A stretch of 64,000 nucleotides of DNA from Micropterix aruncella (lineage: Eukaryota > Arthropoda > Insecta > Lepidoptera > Micropterigidae), in contig CALYMY010000056.1 of assembly GCA_944548615.1 (NCBI GenBank), forward strand, positions 62,001 through 126,000, given 5' to 3'. Each line of letters begins with the position of its first letter. Within the stretch, counting starts at the first letter, position 1. Below are positions 38,506 through 49,316 of this stretch, in pieces. Position numbers and translations under genes: made by a program. The notes beneath the pieces are model-generated. The model was not told where the DNA came from, searched no databases, and saw only the letters and a list, made by a program, of their open reading frames with translations.

Positions 38506-39947
38506 GGAGTTCCCTCGTCGGGAGCCAACCCTGGGTGCAGCAGCCATGTCATGGTGGAACTTAGTAATTGCCATCATAATGGAATGCCTATACCAAATTT
38601 CACGTCTCTACGGTTGACCGTTGAGGAGTTCCCTCGTCGGGAGCCAACCCTGGGTGCAGCAGCCATGTCATGGTGGAACTTAGTAATTGCCATCATAATG
38701 GAATGCCTATACCAAATTTCACGTCTCTACGGTTGACCGTTGAGGAGTTCCCTCGTCGGGAGCCAACCCTGGGTGCAGCAGCGATGTCATGGTGGAACTT
38801 AGAAATTGCCGTCATAATGGAATGCCTATACCAAATTTCACGTCTCTACGGTTGACCGTTGAGGAGTTCCCTCGTCGGGAGCCAACCCTGGGTGCAGCAG
38901 CCATGTCATGGTGGAACTTAGTAATTGCCATCATAATGGAATGCCTATACCAAATTTCACGTCTCTACGGTTGACCGTTGAGGAGTTCCCTCGTCGGGAG
39001 CCAACCCTGGGTGCAGCAGCCATGTCATGGTGGAACTTAGTAATTGCCATCATAATGGAATGCCTATACCAAATTTCACGTCTCTACGGTTGACCGTTGA
39101 GGAGTTCCCTCGTCGGGAGCCAACCCTGGGTGCAGCAGCCATGTCATGGTGGAACTTAGTAATTGCCATCATAATGGAATGCCTATACCAAATTTCACGT
39201 CTCTACGGTTGACCGTTGAGGAGTTCCCTCGTCGGGAGCCAACCCTGGGTGCAGCAGCCATGTCATGGTGGAACTTAGTAATTGCCATCATAATGGAATG
39301 CCTATACCAAATTTCACGTCTCTACGGTTGACCGTTGAGGAGTTCCCTCGTCGGGAGCCAACCCTGGGTGCAGCAGCGATGTCATGGTGGAACTTAGAAA
39401 TTGCCGTCATAATGGAATGCCTATACCAAATTTCACGTCTCTACGGTTGACCGTTGAGGAGTTCCCTCGTCGGGAGCCAACCCTGGGTGCAGCAGCCATG
39501 TCATGGTGGAACTTAGTAATTGCCATCATAATGGAATGCCTATACCAAATTTCACGTCTCTACGGTTGACCGTTGAGGAGTTCCCTCGTCGGGAGCCAAC
39601 CCTGGGTGCAGCAGCCATGTCATGGTGGAACTTAGTAATTGCCATCATAATGGAATGCCTATACCAAATTTCACGTCTCTACGGTTGACCGTTGAGGAGT
39701 TCCCTCGTCGGGAGCCAACCCTGGGTGCAGCAGCCATGTCATGGTGGAACTTAGTAATTGCCATCATAATGGAATGCCTATACCAAATTTCACGTCTCTA
39801 CGGTTGACCGTTGAGAAGTTCCCTCGTCGGGAGCCAACCCTGGGTGCAGCAGCCATGTCATGGTGGAACTTAGTAATTGCCATCATAATGGAATGCCTAT
39901 ACCAAATTTCACGTCTCTACGGTTGACCGTTGAGGAGTTCCCTCGTC
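38506..39947 (+). repeat. 119-bp satellite array, unit j: 12 copies plus 14 bp
   Basis: B copies at 3 and 8; GAAG start at copy 12. Confidence 0.95.
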
Positions 39948-40668
39948 CTTGTCACGTACCTCTTTCCGTAGGTTGTTTACTCCTTTTAATTCGTTTAACG
40001 CCTCGCGGGCAATATCTCTGGCTCTTTCCGGTATTTCTTCGAAATTCCGAAACGGCACTTCTATTTCTGTGGTCTCCATATTGTCTCTTCTCGTTGATCA
40101 AAGGCACTGAAAATGAAAATGAAAAAGCACAGATTAAATAGTATTGAAAAGTAATTAAAGAAGAAGAAGAAGACGAGATAAAAAGCAGAAGCAATGAAAT
40201 GAAAAGCGTTCTAAAACCCTATCTTTTGACACCTCGCTTGTGTGTATATGATAAAATAAAGAATATAATATTTAATTTATTAAACGAAGCCGCGGGAAAA
40301 ATACTAAAACTCCCTTGGCTCGGATCGCTACTATTGAAAACAAACATCGTAAAATCGATAAATAAACTTTCGCAAGTATGACGAGGGCTGAAGTTACCAT
40401 AGAAACAGAAATCGTTAAATCGATAAATATTCTATTGCGAGTCGGGCCACCGCCTGAGCTCGTTACTATGGAAACAAAACCGTTAAATCGATAAATCAAT
40501 ATACCTATACAGATATTAAATCGTCTATAATTCCGTTAATATTACTCAGATTTGAAAATTAAAAGAAGCGTTAGATGCGCAAAGCAAAACTCTATTAGAT
40601 AATAATAAACAGGGAGGACTATTGATGCCTTTTAGCGCAATAGCCCTCAAACGTCGGAAGCCAATTTA
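39948..40668 (+). repeat. Spacer, unit k
   Basis: Full-length 721 bp. Confidence 0.93.
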
Positions 40669-43365
40669 TTTCGAAAAATGTGATTTTTTCATAACAATTT
40701 CTATGTTCAAAATGAAAGTTTATATAAAAAAATTCAAAATGTCAAAATTTCGAAAATGCCATTTCGTAGAGATTTCAAAGGCCTTCGTTCTGTCCGAACA
40801 CCGTAACGCGTTAGGTTTACTCTATCTCGATTTATTTCGAAAAATGTGATTTTTTCATAATAATTTCCAAGTTCAAAATGAAAGTTTATATAAAAATTTT
40901 CAAAATATCAAAATTTCAAAAATGCCATTTTGTAGAGCTTAAGCGGGGTGTCGATCTCGCCAAAGACCGCAACGCGGTAGGTTTACTCTATCTCGATTTA
41001 TTTCGAAAAATGTGATTTTTTCATAACAATTTCTATGTTCAAAATGAAAGTTTATATAAAATTTTTCAAAATGTCAAAATTTCGAAAATGCCATTTTGTA
41101 GAGATTACCAAGGTCGTCGTTCTGTCCGAACGCCGTAACGCTATAGGTTTACTCTATCACGATCTTTTTCGAAAAATGTGATTTTTTCATAACAATTTCT
41201 ATGTTTAAAATGAAATTTTATATAAAATTTTTCAAAATGTCAAAATTTCGAAAATGCCATTTTGTAGAGATTACCAAGGCCGTCGTTCTGTCCGAACGCC
41301 GTAACGCTATAGGTTTACTCTATCACGATCTTTTTCGAAAAATGTGATTTTTTCATAATAATTTCTATGTTTAAAATGAAATTTTATATAAAATTTTTCA
41401 AAATGTCAAAATTTCAAAAATGCCATTTTGTAGAGCTTAAGCGGGGTGTCGATCTAGCCAAAGACCGCAACGCGGTAGGTTTACTCTATCACGGTCTTTT
41501 TCGAAAAATGTCATTTATTCATAACAATTTCTATGTTCAAAATGAAAGTTTATATAAAAAATTTCAAAATGTCAAAATTTCGAAAATGCCATTTCGTAGA
41601 GATTACCAAGGCCGTGGTTCTGTCCGAACGCCGTAACGCTATAGGTTTACTCTATCACGATCTTTTTCGAAAAATGTGATTTTTTCATTATAATTTCCAA
41701 GTTCAAAATGAAAGTTTATATAAAAATTTTCAAAATATCAAAATTTCAAAAATGCCATTTTGTAGAGCTTAAGCGGGGTGTCGATCTCGCCAAAGACCGC
41801 AACGCGGTAGGTTTACTCTATCTCGATTTATTTCGAAAAATGTGATTTTTTCATAACAATTTCTATGTTCAAAATGAAAGTTTATATAAAATTTTTCAAA
41901 ATGTCAAAATTTCGAAAATGCCATTTTGTAGAGATTACCAAGGTCGTCGTTCTGTCCGAACGCCGTAACGCTATAGGTTTACTCTATCACGATCTTTTTC
42001 GAAAAATGTGATTTTTTCATAACAATTTCTATGTTTAAAATGAAATTTTATATAAAATTTTTCAAAATGTCAAAATTTCGAAAATGCCATTTTGTAGAGA
42101 TTACCAAGGCCGTCGTTCTGTCCGAACGCCGTAACGCTATAGGTTTACTCTATCACGATCTTTTTCGAAAAATGTGATTTTTTCATAATAATTTCTATGT
42201 TTAAAATGAAATTTTATATAAAATTTTTCAAAATGTCAAAATTTCAAAAATGCCATTTTGTAGAGCTTAAGCGGGGTGTCGATCTAGCCAAAGACCGCAA
42301 CGCGGTAGGTTTACTCTATCACGGTCTTTTTCGAAAAATGTCATTTATTCATAACAATTTCTATGTTCAAAATGAAAGTTTATATAAAAAATTTCAAAAT
42401 GTCAAAATTTCGAAAATGCCATTTCGTAGAGATTACCAAGGCCGTGGTTCTGTCCGAACGCCGTAACGCTATAGGTTTACTCTATCACGATCTTTTTCGA
42501 AAAATGTGATTTTTTCATTATAATTTCTATGTTTAAAATGAAATTTTATATAAAATTTTTCAAAATGTCAAAATTTCAAAAATGCCATTTTGTAGAGCTT
42601 AAGCGGGGTGTCGATCTCGCCAAAGACCGCAACGCGGTAGGTTTACTCTATCTCGATTTATTTCGAAAAATGTGATTTTTTCATAACAATTTCTATGTTC
42701 AAAATGAAAGTTTATATAAAAAATTTCAATATGTCAAAATTTCGAAAATGCCATTTTGTAGAGATTACCAAGGCCGTCGTTCTGTCCGAACGCCGTAACC
42801 CTATAGGTTTACTCTATCACGATCTTTTTCGAAAAATGTGATTTTTTCATAACAATTTCTATGTTTAAAATGAAATTTTATATAAAATTTTTCAAAATGT
42901 CAAAATTTCGAAAATGCCATTTTGTAGAGATTACCAAGGCCGTCGTTCTGTCCGAACGCCGTAACCCTATAGGTTTACTCTATCACGATCTTTTTCGAAA
43001 AATATAATTTTTTCATAATAATTTCTATGTTTAAAATGAAATTTTATATAAAATTTTTCAAAAAGTCAAAATTTCAAAAATGCCATTTTGTAGAGCTTAA
43101 GCGGGGTGTCGATCTCGCCAAAGACCGCAACGCGGTAGGTTTACTCTATCTCGTTCTTTTGTGATAAATGTGATTTTTTCATAACAATTTCTATGTTCAA
43201 AATGAAAGTTTATATAAAAAATTTCAAAATGTCAAAATTTCGAAAATGCCATTTCGTAGAGATTTCAAAGGCCTTCGTTATGCCCAAACACCGTAACGCG
43301 TTTTATTTACTCTATCACGGTCTTTTTCGAAAAATGACATTTATTCATAACAATTTCTATGTTCA
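40669..43365 (+). repeat. 166-bp satellite array, unit k: 16 monomers plus stub
   Basis: Reading order is 1-6, chimera 7/2 (from 41665), 3, 4, 5, 6, 7, 8, 9, 10, 11. This is an exact 830-bp duplication with the same 7/2 junction as units i and j. Private changes at 42730, 43006 and 43165 make this the most divergent array. Confidence 0.95.
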
Positions 43366-44807
43366 GGAGTTCCCTCGTCGGGAGCCAACCCTGGGTGCAG
43401 CAGCCATGTCATGGTGGAACTTAGTAATTGCCATCATAATGGAATGCCTATACCAAATTTCACGTCTCTACGGTTGACCGTTGAGGAGTTCCCTCGTCGG
43501 GAGCCAACCCTGGGTGCAGCAGCCATGTCATGGTGGAACTTAGTAATTGCCATCATAATGGAATGCATATACCAAATTTCACGTCTCTACGGTTGACCGT
43601 TGAGGAGTTCCCTCGTCGGGAGCCAACCCTGGGTGCAGCAGCGATGTCATGGTGGAACTTAGAAATTGCCGTCATAATGGAATGCCTATACCAAATTTCA
43701 CGTCTCTACGGTTGACCGTTGAGGAGTTCCCTCGTCGGGAGCCAACCCTGGGTGCAGCAGCCATGTCATGGTGGAACTTAGTAATTGCCATCATAATGGA
43801 ATGCCTATACCAAATTTCACGTCTCTACGGTTGACCGTTGAGGAGTTCCCTCGTCGGGAGCCAACCCTGGGTGCAGCAGCCATGTCATGGTGGAACTTAG
43901 TAATTGCCATCATAATGGAATGCCTATACCAAATTTCACGTCTCTACGGTTGACCGTTGAGGAGTTCCCTCGTCGGGAGCCAACCCTGGGTGCAGCAGCC
44001 ATGTCATGGTGGAACTTAGTAATTGCCATCATAATGGAATGCCTATACCAAATTTCACGTCTCTACGGTTGACCGTTGAGGAGTTCCCTCGTCGGGAGCC
44101 AACCCTGGGTGCAGCAGCCATGTCATGGTGGAACTTAGTAATTGCCATCATAATGGAATGCCTATACCAAATTTCACGTCTCTACGGTTGACCGTTGAGG
44201 AGTTCCCTCGTCGGGAGCCAACCCTGGGTGCAGCAGCGATGTCATGGTGGAACTTAGAAATTGCCGTCATAATGGAATGCCTATACCAAATTTCACGTCT
44301 CTACGGTTGACCGTTGAGGAGTTCCCTCGTCGGGAGCCAACCCTGGGTGCAGCAGCCATGTCATGGTGGAACTTAGTAATTGCCATCATAATGGAATGCC
44401 TATACCAAATTTCACGTCTCTACGGTTGACCGTTGAGGAGTTCCCTCGTCGGGAGCCAACCCTGGGTGCAGCAGCCATGTCATGGTGGAACTTAGTAATT
44501 GCCATCATAATGGAATGCCTATACCAAATTTCACGTCTCTACGGTTGACCGTTGAGGAGTTCCCTCGTCGGGAGCCAACCCTGGGTGCAGCAGCCATGTC
44601 ATGGTGGAACTTAGTAATTGCCATCATAATGGAATGCCTATACCAAATTTCACGTCTCTACGGTTGACCGTTGAGAAGTTCCCTCGTCGGGAGCCAACCC
44701 TGGGTGCAGCAGCCATGTCATGGTGGAACTTAGTAATTGCCATCATAATGGAATGCCTATACCAAATTTCACGTCTCTACGGTTGACCGTTGAGGAGTTC
44801 CCTCGTC
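43366..44807 (+). repeat. 119-bp satellite array, unit k: 12 copies plus 14 bp
   Basis: B copies at 3 and 8. Private C-to-A change at 43567 in copy 2 (GAATGCATATACC). Confidence 0.95.
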
Positions 44808-45018
44808 CTTGTCACGTACCTCTTTCCGTAGGTTGTTTACTCCTTTTAATTCGTTTAACGCCTCGCGGGCAATATCTCTGGCTCTTTCCGGTATTTCTTC
44901 GAAATTCCGAAACGGCACTTCTATTTCTGTGGTCTCCATATTGTCTCTTCTCGTTGATCAAAGGCACTGAAAATGAAAATGAAAAAGCACAGATTAAATA
45001 GTATTGAAAAGTAATTAA
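44808..45018 (+). repeat. Spacer, unit l, part left of the insertion
   Basis: The first 211 bp of the spacer, including a complete exon-like block (44820-44966), end at the TTAA (45015-45018) that borders the insertion. Confidence 0.94.
45015..45018. other. Left TTAA target-site duplication
   Basis: Followed at once by CCCC of the insert. The intact spacers have TTAAAGAAG here. Confidence 0.85.
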
Positions 45019-45631
45019 CCCCTCTCCTCGCGGAATAAAATTCAGCCGTCCCATTCGCGCGCGACCTTTTCGCGCGCACAATCGACGACCTTGATAAAAA
45101 CGACCATAACTTGTAAACCACTATACAGATCATAAAAAGAAGAACTGTAAAATGATCGCATTGAAATTTGACATATAAAACATTATAACCTTATCTCGTA
45201 AATCAATTAAGATAATAATGGAGACAAATTACAAATTTGGCGAAGTGAAAAAACTCGCCTATTTATCATTTCGATGTTTTTATCACAAAATACGAAAGTC
45301 TATGCGGAAATTGTATTTACAGTTATGTTCTTTATTAAATGCTTTACCAAAACCATTATTTTGTTTTACTTCTTTGCATACAAAAATATTTAGTTTTTCA
45401 GTCATAATAACTAAGAAAAATTTGATGTCTCCTCGTAAAATTTTTTTTTTTAATTTTGTATTTCTGACTACTTAGGGACTTTATTTATATGAAATTCTTT
45501 CATAATAACTTTTCCACTACACTACACTTCTTATAAAATCATACCAGTTCTTTCAGCTTTGTCTGATATTACAGAAAAATCCAAACTTTTGCGAGTCGGT
45601 GACGAAAATTTGGCATTAACTTTGACAGGTC
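45019..45631. other. Left end of insertion; no gene recognised
   Basis: The first ~60 bp are GC-rich and contain a GCGCGCG...CGCGCGC hairpin near 45055-45077. The rest is AT-rich. An 85-codon plus-strand frame (45218-45475) has no recognisable features and is hydrophobic and Lys/Phe-rich as expected from AT-rich sequence, so I do not call it a gene. Confidence 0.6.
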
Positions 45632-46020
45632 ATAATACAAAAGTGGATAAAGTTTTTCACATATATTGTGTTATTATGTGCTTATTATATGTCTAATAAC
45701 TAATTATTATACTCTAAAGAGTCACATTTCATAGAAAAACTATAGGAAATCACACTCAAAATATGGTAATTCTTCTATACTAATTACGTAAACAAATAGG
45801 TATGCGCACCCCGCGATTTCGCGAATATCGATAAAATTAGGCAGCGCGCCTGTCTATGCAATATCGCCGCGGTGCGATCTCATTTGTTTAGGCAAATTCG
45901 GAGTGTGATTTTCTAGTTTCTTCTATGAAATGTGACTGGAGTATAATAATTAGTTATTGGACATCTAATAAGCGTCAAGTTTTCAATACATTCGAAAAAC
46001 TTCTAACCACTTTTGTATGC
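45632..46020. mobile_element. Large imperfect inverted repeat (MITE-like foldback)
   Basis: The left arm 45632-45764 and the right arm 45899-46020 are reverse complements over about 125-130 bp with scattered mismatches. Anchors are ATACAAAAGTGG / CCACTTTTGTAT at the outside, AATAACTAATTATTATACTC / its complement in the middle and AATCACACTC / GAGTGTGATT inside. The ~135-bp loop is GC-richer and contains short palindromes such as CGCGATTTCGCG. No frame is present. The element lacks an obvious own target-site duplication, so its exact ends are uncertain. Confidence 0.75.
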
Positions 46021-46222
46021 CTTTGCAATTATTATGAAATCAGACTATCGCGGTTGCTTCACATTATAGCTTTATAAACGAATTTACCGCGTGAAGTGTG
46101 TAGCACCCGACGTTTCGGCGACGTTGCCCAGGGTAGACTGGACAGCGGCGGCTGCAACGTCGCCGAAACGTTGGTGTCCAAACTTTACGTGGTAAATTCG
46201 TTTTTTAACCACATTTGTATCA
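46018..46222 (+). repeat. Foldback hairpin repeat, copy 1 (~205 bp)
   Basis: Starts TGCCTTTGCAATTATTATG and contains a hairpin at 46076-46203. The outer arms are AAACGAATTTACC...GGTAAATTCGTTT and the inner arms GACGTTTCGGCGACGTTGC / GCAACGTCGCCGAAACGTT. It is adjacent to copy 2 in the same orientation. Confidence 0.8.
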
Positions 46223-46413
46223 TGCCTTTGCAATTATTATGAAATCAAAGATTATCGCGGTTGTTTGACATTATAAATAGCTTTATAAACGAATTTACCG
46301 CGTGAACTTTGTAGCACCCGACGTTTCGGCGACGTTGCAGCCGCCGTTGTCCAGGGTAGACTGGACAGCGGCGGCTGCAACGTCACCGAAACGTCGGCTG
46401 CTATAAATTTCTG
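46223..46413 (+). repeat. Foldback hairpin repeat, copy 2
   Basis: Same 5' part as copy 1. The inner stem is longer here: about 35 bp on each side, from GACGTTTCGGCGACGTTGC to GTTGTCCAG and back, with a very short loop (46320-46395). The right outer arm is lost where the sequence switches to CTGTTCGACCATTCGG. Confidence 0.8.
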
Positions 46414-46493
46414 TTCGACCATTCGGCTACCCGATACCAGGAGATAGCCGGACAAAGGATGCCATGGTCCGCGATAGATTCGGTACACCGATC
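46414..46493 (-). repeat. 80-bp sequence repeated in inverse orientation at 50814-50895
   Basis: The reverse complement starts GATCGGTGTACCGAATC and ends GAATGGTCGAA. It matches 50814-50895 closely apart from a 2-bp difference. It lies directly after foldback copy 2. Confidence 0.8.
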
Positions 46494-46541
46494 CATCATT
46501 AAAATTTCGTAGAAGAAAACTCAACAAACCATTTTTTTTTA

Positions 46542-46822
46542 TTTACTAAATTTCCAGTACAAAAATTTTACAGTAAGTCATTTGATAAAAATAAAACAAA
46601 CATGTCATAAAAACAAACAAAACAATTGAACCGACTAAAATAAAAACTTTTATTAGTTGGTAGGTATATTAGGTATACAATTATACGTTTCTTTATTTTT
46701 TATGCGACTTATGCTTTTTATTGGTACTAAATTTCTAGTACAAAATAGTATTTACTAAATTTCCAGTACAAAAATTTTACAGTAACAGTCATTTGATAAA
46801 AATAAAACAAACATGTCATAAA
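46542..46822 (+). repeat. AT-rich direct repeats, spacing 209 bp
   Basis: A ~70-bp sequence starting TTTACTAAATTTCCAGTAC occurs at 46542 and again at 46751. A shorter relative (ACTAAATTTCTAGTACAAAA) lies at about 46726. No gene is visible in this AT-rich stretch. Confidence 0.75.
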
Positions 46823-46828
46823 AATAAA

Positions 46829-47367
46829 GCCGCCCTATCGCGTACATAGCCGCGTACATAGCCGCCCTATCGCCACCGAACAGTTCCCGCGCTATGACGG
46901 ATTCCGCGTCTAACGACAACTCATTCTCGTCGCCTTCGTCCGCATTCGTGCCGACGTCCCGCTGTCGACGTCTTGCTGACTCCCTAGCGCGACAATCACG
47001 ACGAACCCTCTCAGTTTCACCCACCATCTCTTTCAATACAGCGGGGACGTCTTCATCGGTCTTACATACTTCTACAATTTCACCACCTTGACACCAGACA
47101 TTCTCACCGACCACAGCTCGCATGGCGGCGTGCCTACCGCGTCTATATGCCCCCGGCCGCCCACCTCTGCCCGCGCCCCGCCGTGCCCCGCCGGCTACCC
47201 TCCCCCGTCGTCCGCGGCCTCCTCGGCCGGCCGTCGCGCCGCCTCCTTCGCCGCCTGGCTCGCCGCCTGCCGCGCTGCCCGGCAAGCCGCGCGTCGCTCT
47301 TCGTCGCGCGCCGGCTCTCCCGCGTCCGCTGCCCGCTGCTAGTCGCCCCGCCGCCGCCAGAGGTTGC
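46829..47367 (-). pseudogene. GC-rich exon-like coding fragment, unknown family
   Basis: On the minus strand TTTTAATTTTCAG (AG at 47369-47368) looks like a splice acceptor. It opens a frame of 203 codons from 47366 to a stop at 46755-46757. The first ~85 residues are Ala/Gly/Arg low complexity. The next part is ordinary protein-like and charged (GENVWCQGGEIVEVCK, then ETERVRRDCRARESARRRQ, then an acidic stretch). Base composition changes sharply at 46829, so the last ~24 codons are AT-rich and probably not original. A Met codon upstream of the acceptor (47417) lies in AT-rich, intron-like DNA. I do not recognise the family. It could be a captured host exon or a transposon-encoded piece. Plus-strand frames over the same GC-rich stretch are shadows. 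Confidence 0.4.
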
Positions 47368-47370
47368 CTG

Positions 47371-47573
47371 AAAATTAAAACAATATTGAATTTCAATATT
47401 GAAAGTCTGAATTTCAATTCAATTTCAAAAACCTAATTCTGTTGTAGTGATCGAAAATTTCCCCTGACCGCAAATTTCTGTTTCTTTATTCCATCCTAAC
47501 TTCTAAACGCTTAGACCGATTTAGAAGTCTGCGGTATTACTAGAATCGTTATGTCATCCCGTAACAGTCCAGT
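47371..47573. other. AT-rich stretch with a perfect palindrome; no gene seen
   Basis: Contains CAATATTGAATTTCAATATT plus G (47381-47401), a 21-bp perfect palindrome around one base. It would be the intron side of the exon-like fragment at 46829-47367. Confidence 0.6.
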
Positions 47574-47811
47574 GAAAAATGAATCCCCTTAGGGAATATA
47601 AAATCAATTGATACGTAGTAAAATTATTCATAAGTAGTAGAAAAGATATGTAGTAAAATTATTCATCGTAATATTCAAATTGTCGAACGGTACGCAAACC
47701 GTCCAGTAGCGCCCGGGGAAATCCACCAGGAGAAACCGATCCACTAGCCGTGAGGCCTGAGACGCAAGAGCCTTACCTGGGGTAGCCTTTCACACGAGGA
47801 GGCTACTGAAT
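47574..47811 (+). repeat. Dispersed element V, copy 0 (5' part), interrupted by a retrotransposon
   Basis: A 238-bp sequence from GAAAAATGAATCCCCTTAGG to GGCTACTGAAT. It contains TATAAAA, a doubled GTAGTAAAATTATTCAT motif and a GTAGCC...GGCTAC hairpin near its end. The same 238 bp occur at 50243-50480 and 51196-51433, where they run directly into the U part. Here the U part resumes at 49635 after the retrotransposon. Confidence 0.85.
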
Positions 47812-47812
47812 T

Positions 47813-48082
47813 GAGTTTCACAGAATCAAGGATCAGCAGACAAGAAGCCAACAAACTAAAAACACAAGGCAAGCTACTGGGTCGAATTATAATATTCCGA
47901 TTGTAAAGTCCTCATTTGCCCAAAGGCATTTTTACTTCCTTGCGCCGAGATTTTATAATAATTTAAATGAGAGTTATAAGAATGCAAACAACTTAAATTC
48001 ATTCAAAATACTTATAAAGAAGTACCTGCTTGAAAGGGGTCCAATGTATGCGGAGTCTCAATTGCTCTCGCTAATAATTTAA
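47813..48082 (+). pseudogene. C-terminal end of a non-LTR retrotransposon ORF2 (reverse transcriptase protein), truncated
   Basis: An open frame of 89 codons ending at TAA 48080-48082, cut at its 5' end by the retrotransposon truncation. The visible pattern is NTRQATGSNYNIP, then QRHFYFLAPRFYNNL, then NSFKILIKKYLL. This matches the usual tail of CR1/Jockey-type ORF2 proteins as I know it: a YNTR-like motif, an aromatic-rich segment leading to YN-L, and an F-K-K-LL end. All catalytic reverse transcriptase and endonuclease domains are missing, so it cannot be active. No frameshift was seen in the remaining part, so the copy looks young. Confidence 0.6.
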
Positions 48083-48102
48083 GTTGTTTTATTAAATTAT
48101 AT

Positions 48103-48143
48103 ATTACTAACTAAACCAAATCTCGTGTATTATTTGCTATGTA
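48103..48143 (+). repeat. Short direct repeat flanking the 354-bp array, left copy
   Basis: 41 bp starting ATTACTAACTAA, with CCAAATCTCG and ending GCTATGTA; recurs at 49317-49358 with one extra base. Confidence 0.8.
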
Positions 48144-48245
48144 TTACTATTTGTACTAATATATATGTAATAATATATATATATGTACTAATATATGTAT
48201 AAAGATATTCAAAGTATGCAGAGAATTGAGATTTCAAGTGAAATA

Positions 48246-49307
48246 GCCCTGTTTTCTCTTGTACGAGCTCCTTCATATATGAAATTCTCCTATCCTGACT
48301 AAAATGTATTCTCCAAAAGAAGAAAAAGAATAATAATGAGTATTCTATGTGTCTAGACCCATTTGTTAGGTCCTTATGCAGTTGGTTTTAGCTAGTTTGA
48401 ATCAATTTGAGGTTTATAAGTTAGAATCGGCTGGTAACATACACTTTTAAAATCTCGTGTCGGTGAATAATATTGATTTTTGATGTACTATGACACAATT
48501 CCTATATAGTGGATTATCAAAGGTGTTCTATAGTTAGAGACTTCCAGATCAATGTATGCTAATAGTTTTAAGTCACTTTTCCAATATCGGATGATGATTG
48601 CCCTGTTTTCTCTTGTACGAGCTCCTTCATATATGAAATTCTCCTATCCTGACTAAAATGTATTCTCCAAAAGAAGAAGAAGAATAATAATGAGTATTCT
48701 ATGTGTCTAGACCCATTTGTTAGGTCCTTATGCACTTGGTTTTAGCTAGTTTGAATCAATTTGAGGTTTATAAGTTAGAATCGGCTGGTAACATACACTT
48801 TTAAAATCTCGTCTCGGTGAATAATATTGATTTTTGATGTACTATGACACAATTCCTATATAGTGGATTATCAAAGGTGTTCTATAGTTAGAGACTTCCA
48901 GATCAATGTATGCTAATAGTTTTAAGTCACTTTTCCAATATCGGATGATGATTGCCCTGTTTTCTCTTGTACGAACTCCTTCATATATGAAATTCTCCTA
49001 TCCTGACTAAAATGTATTCTCCAAAAGAAGAAGAAGAATAATAATGAGTATTCTATGTGTCTAGACCCATTTGTTAGGTCCTTATGCACTTGGTTTTAGC
49101 TAGTTTGAATCAATTTGAGGTTTATAAGTTAGAATCGGCTGGTAACATACACTTTTAAAATCTCGTCTCGGTGAATAATATTGATTTTTGATGTACTATG
49201 ACACAATTCCTATATAGTGGATTATCAAAGGTGTTCTATAGTTAGAGACTTCCAGATCAATGTATGCTAATAGTTTTAAGTCACTTTTCCAATATCGGAT
49301 GATGATC
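48246..49307 (+). repeat. Three tandem 354-bp repeats in the retrotransposon 3' region
   Basis: Copies start at 48246, 48600 and 48954 with GCCCTGTTTTCTCTTGTACG. They differ at only a few sites (for example GAAAAAG/GAAGAAG, GCAGTTGG/GCACTTGG, CGTGTCGG/CGTCTCGG and ACGAGCTCC/ACGAACTCC). Copies 2 and 3 are more alike than either is to copy 1. No frame of note. Confidence 0.93.
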
Positions 49308-49316
49308 GACGGCAGA

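Larger units (their letters stand above)
1..45018 (+). repeat. Composite higher-order satellite array, left block (units a to k and start of l)
   Basis: Head-to-tail units of spacer (721 bp), 166-bp array and 119-bp array. The canonical period is 4,030 bp. Unit spans are a 1-4109 (partial), b 4110-8139, c 8140-12169, d 12170-15009 (2,840 bp), e 15010-19039, f 19040-23661 (4,622 bp), g 23662-27691, h 27692-31721, i 31722-35751, j 35752-39947 (4,196 bp) and k 39948-44807 (4,860 bp). The length differences equal whole sub-repeats: -10 x 119, +5 x 119 - 3, +166 and +5 x 166. Apart from these, I find only zero to four obvious private substitutions per unit by eye. All units share identical junctions between the three parts, so the composite arose once and was then amplified. 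A centromeric or heterochromatic role is inferred from structure only. Confidence 0.97.

Noticed and set aside
1..45018. CENP-B box as evidence for a centromere
   Set aside because: I compared TTCG- and CGGG-containing sites in both satellites with the TTCG....A..CGGG core and found no match.
45218..45475. 85-codon plus-strand frame as a gene in the insertion
   Set aside because: AT-rich, no domain or motif, no supporting context.
47088..47436. Plus-strand frames of 74, 84 and 104 codons in the GC-rich patch
   Set aside because: Pro/Arg/Ala low complexity opposite the better-supported minus-strand frame.
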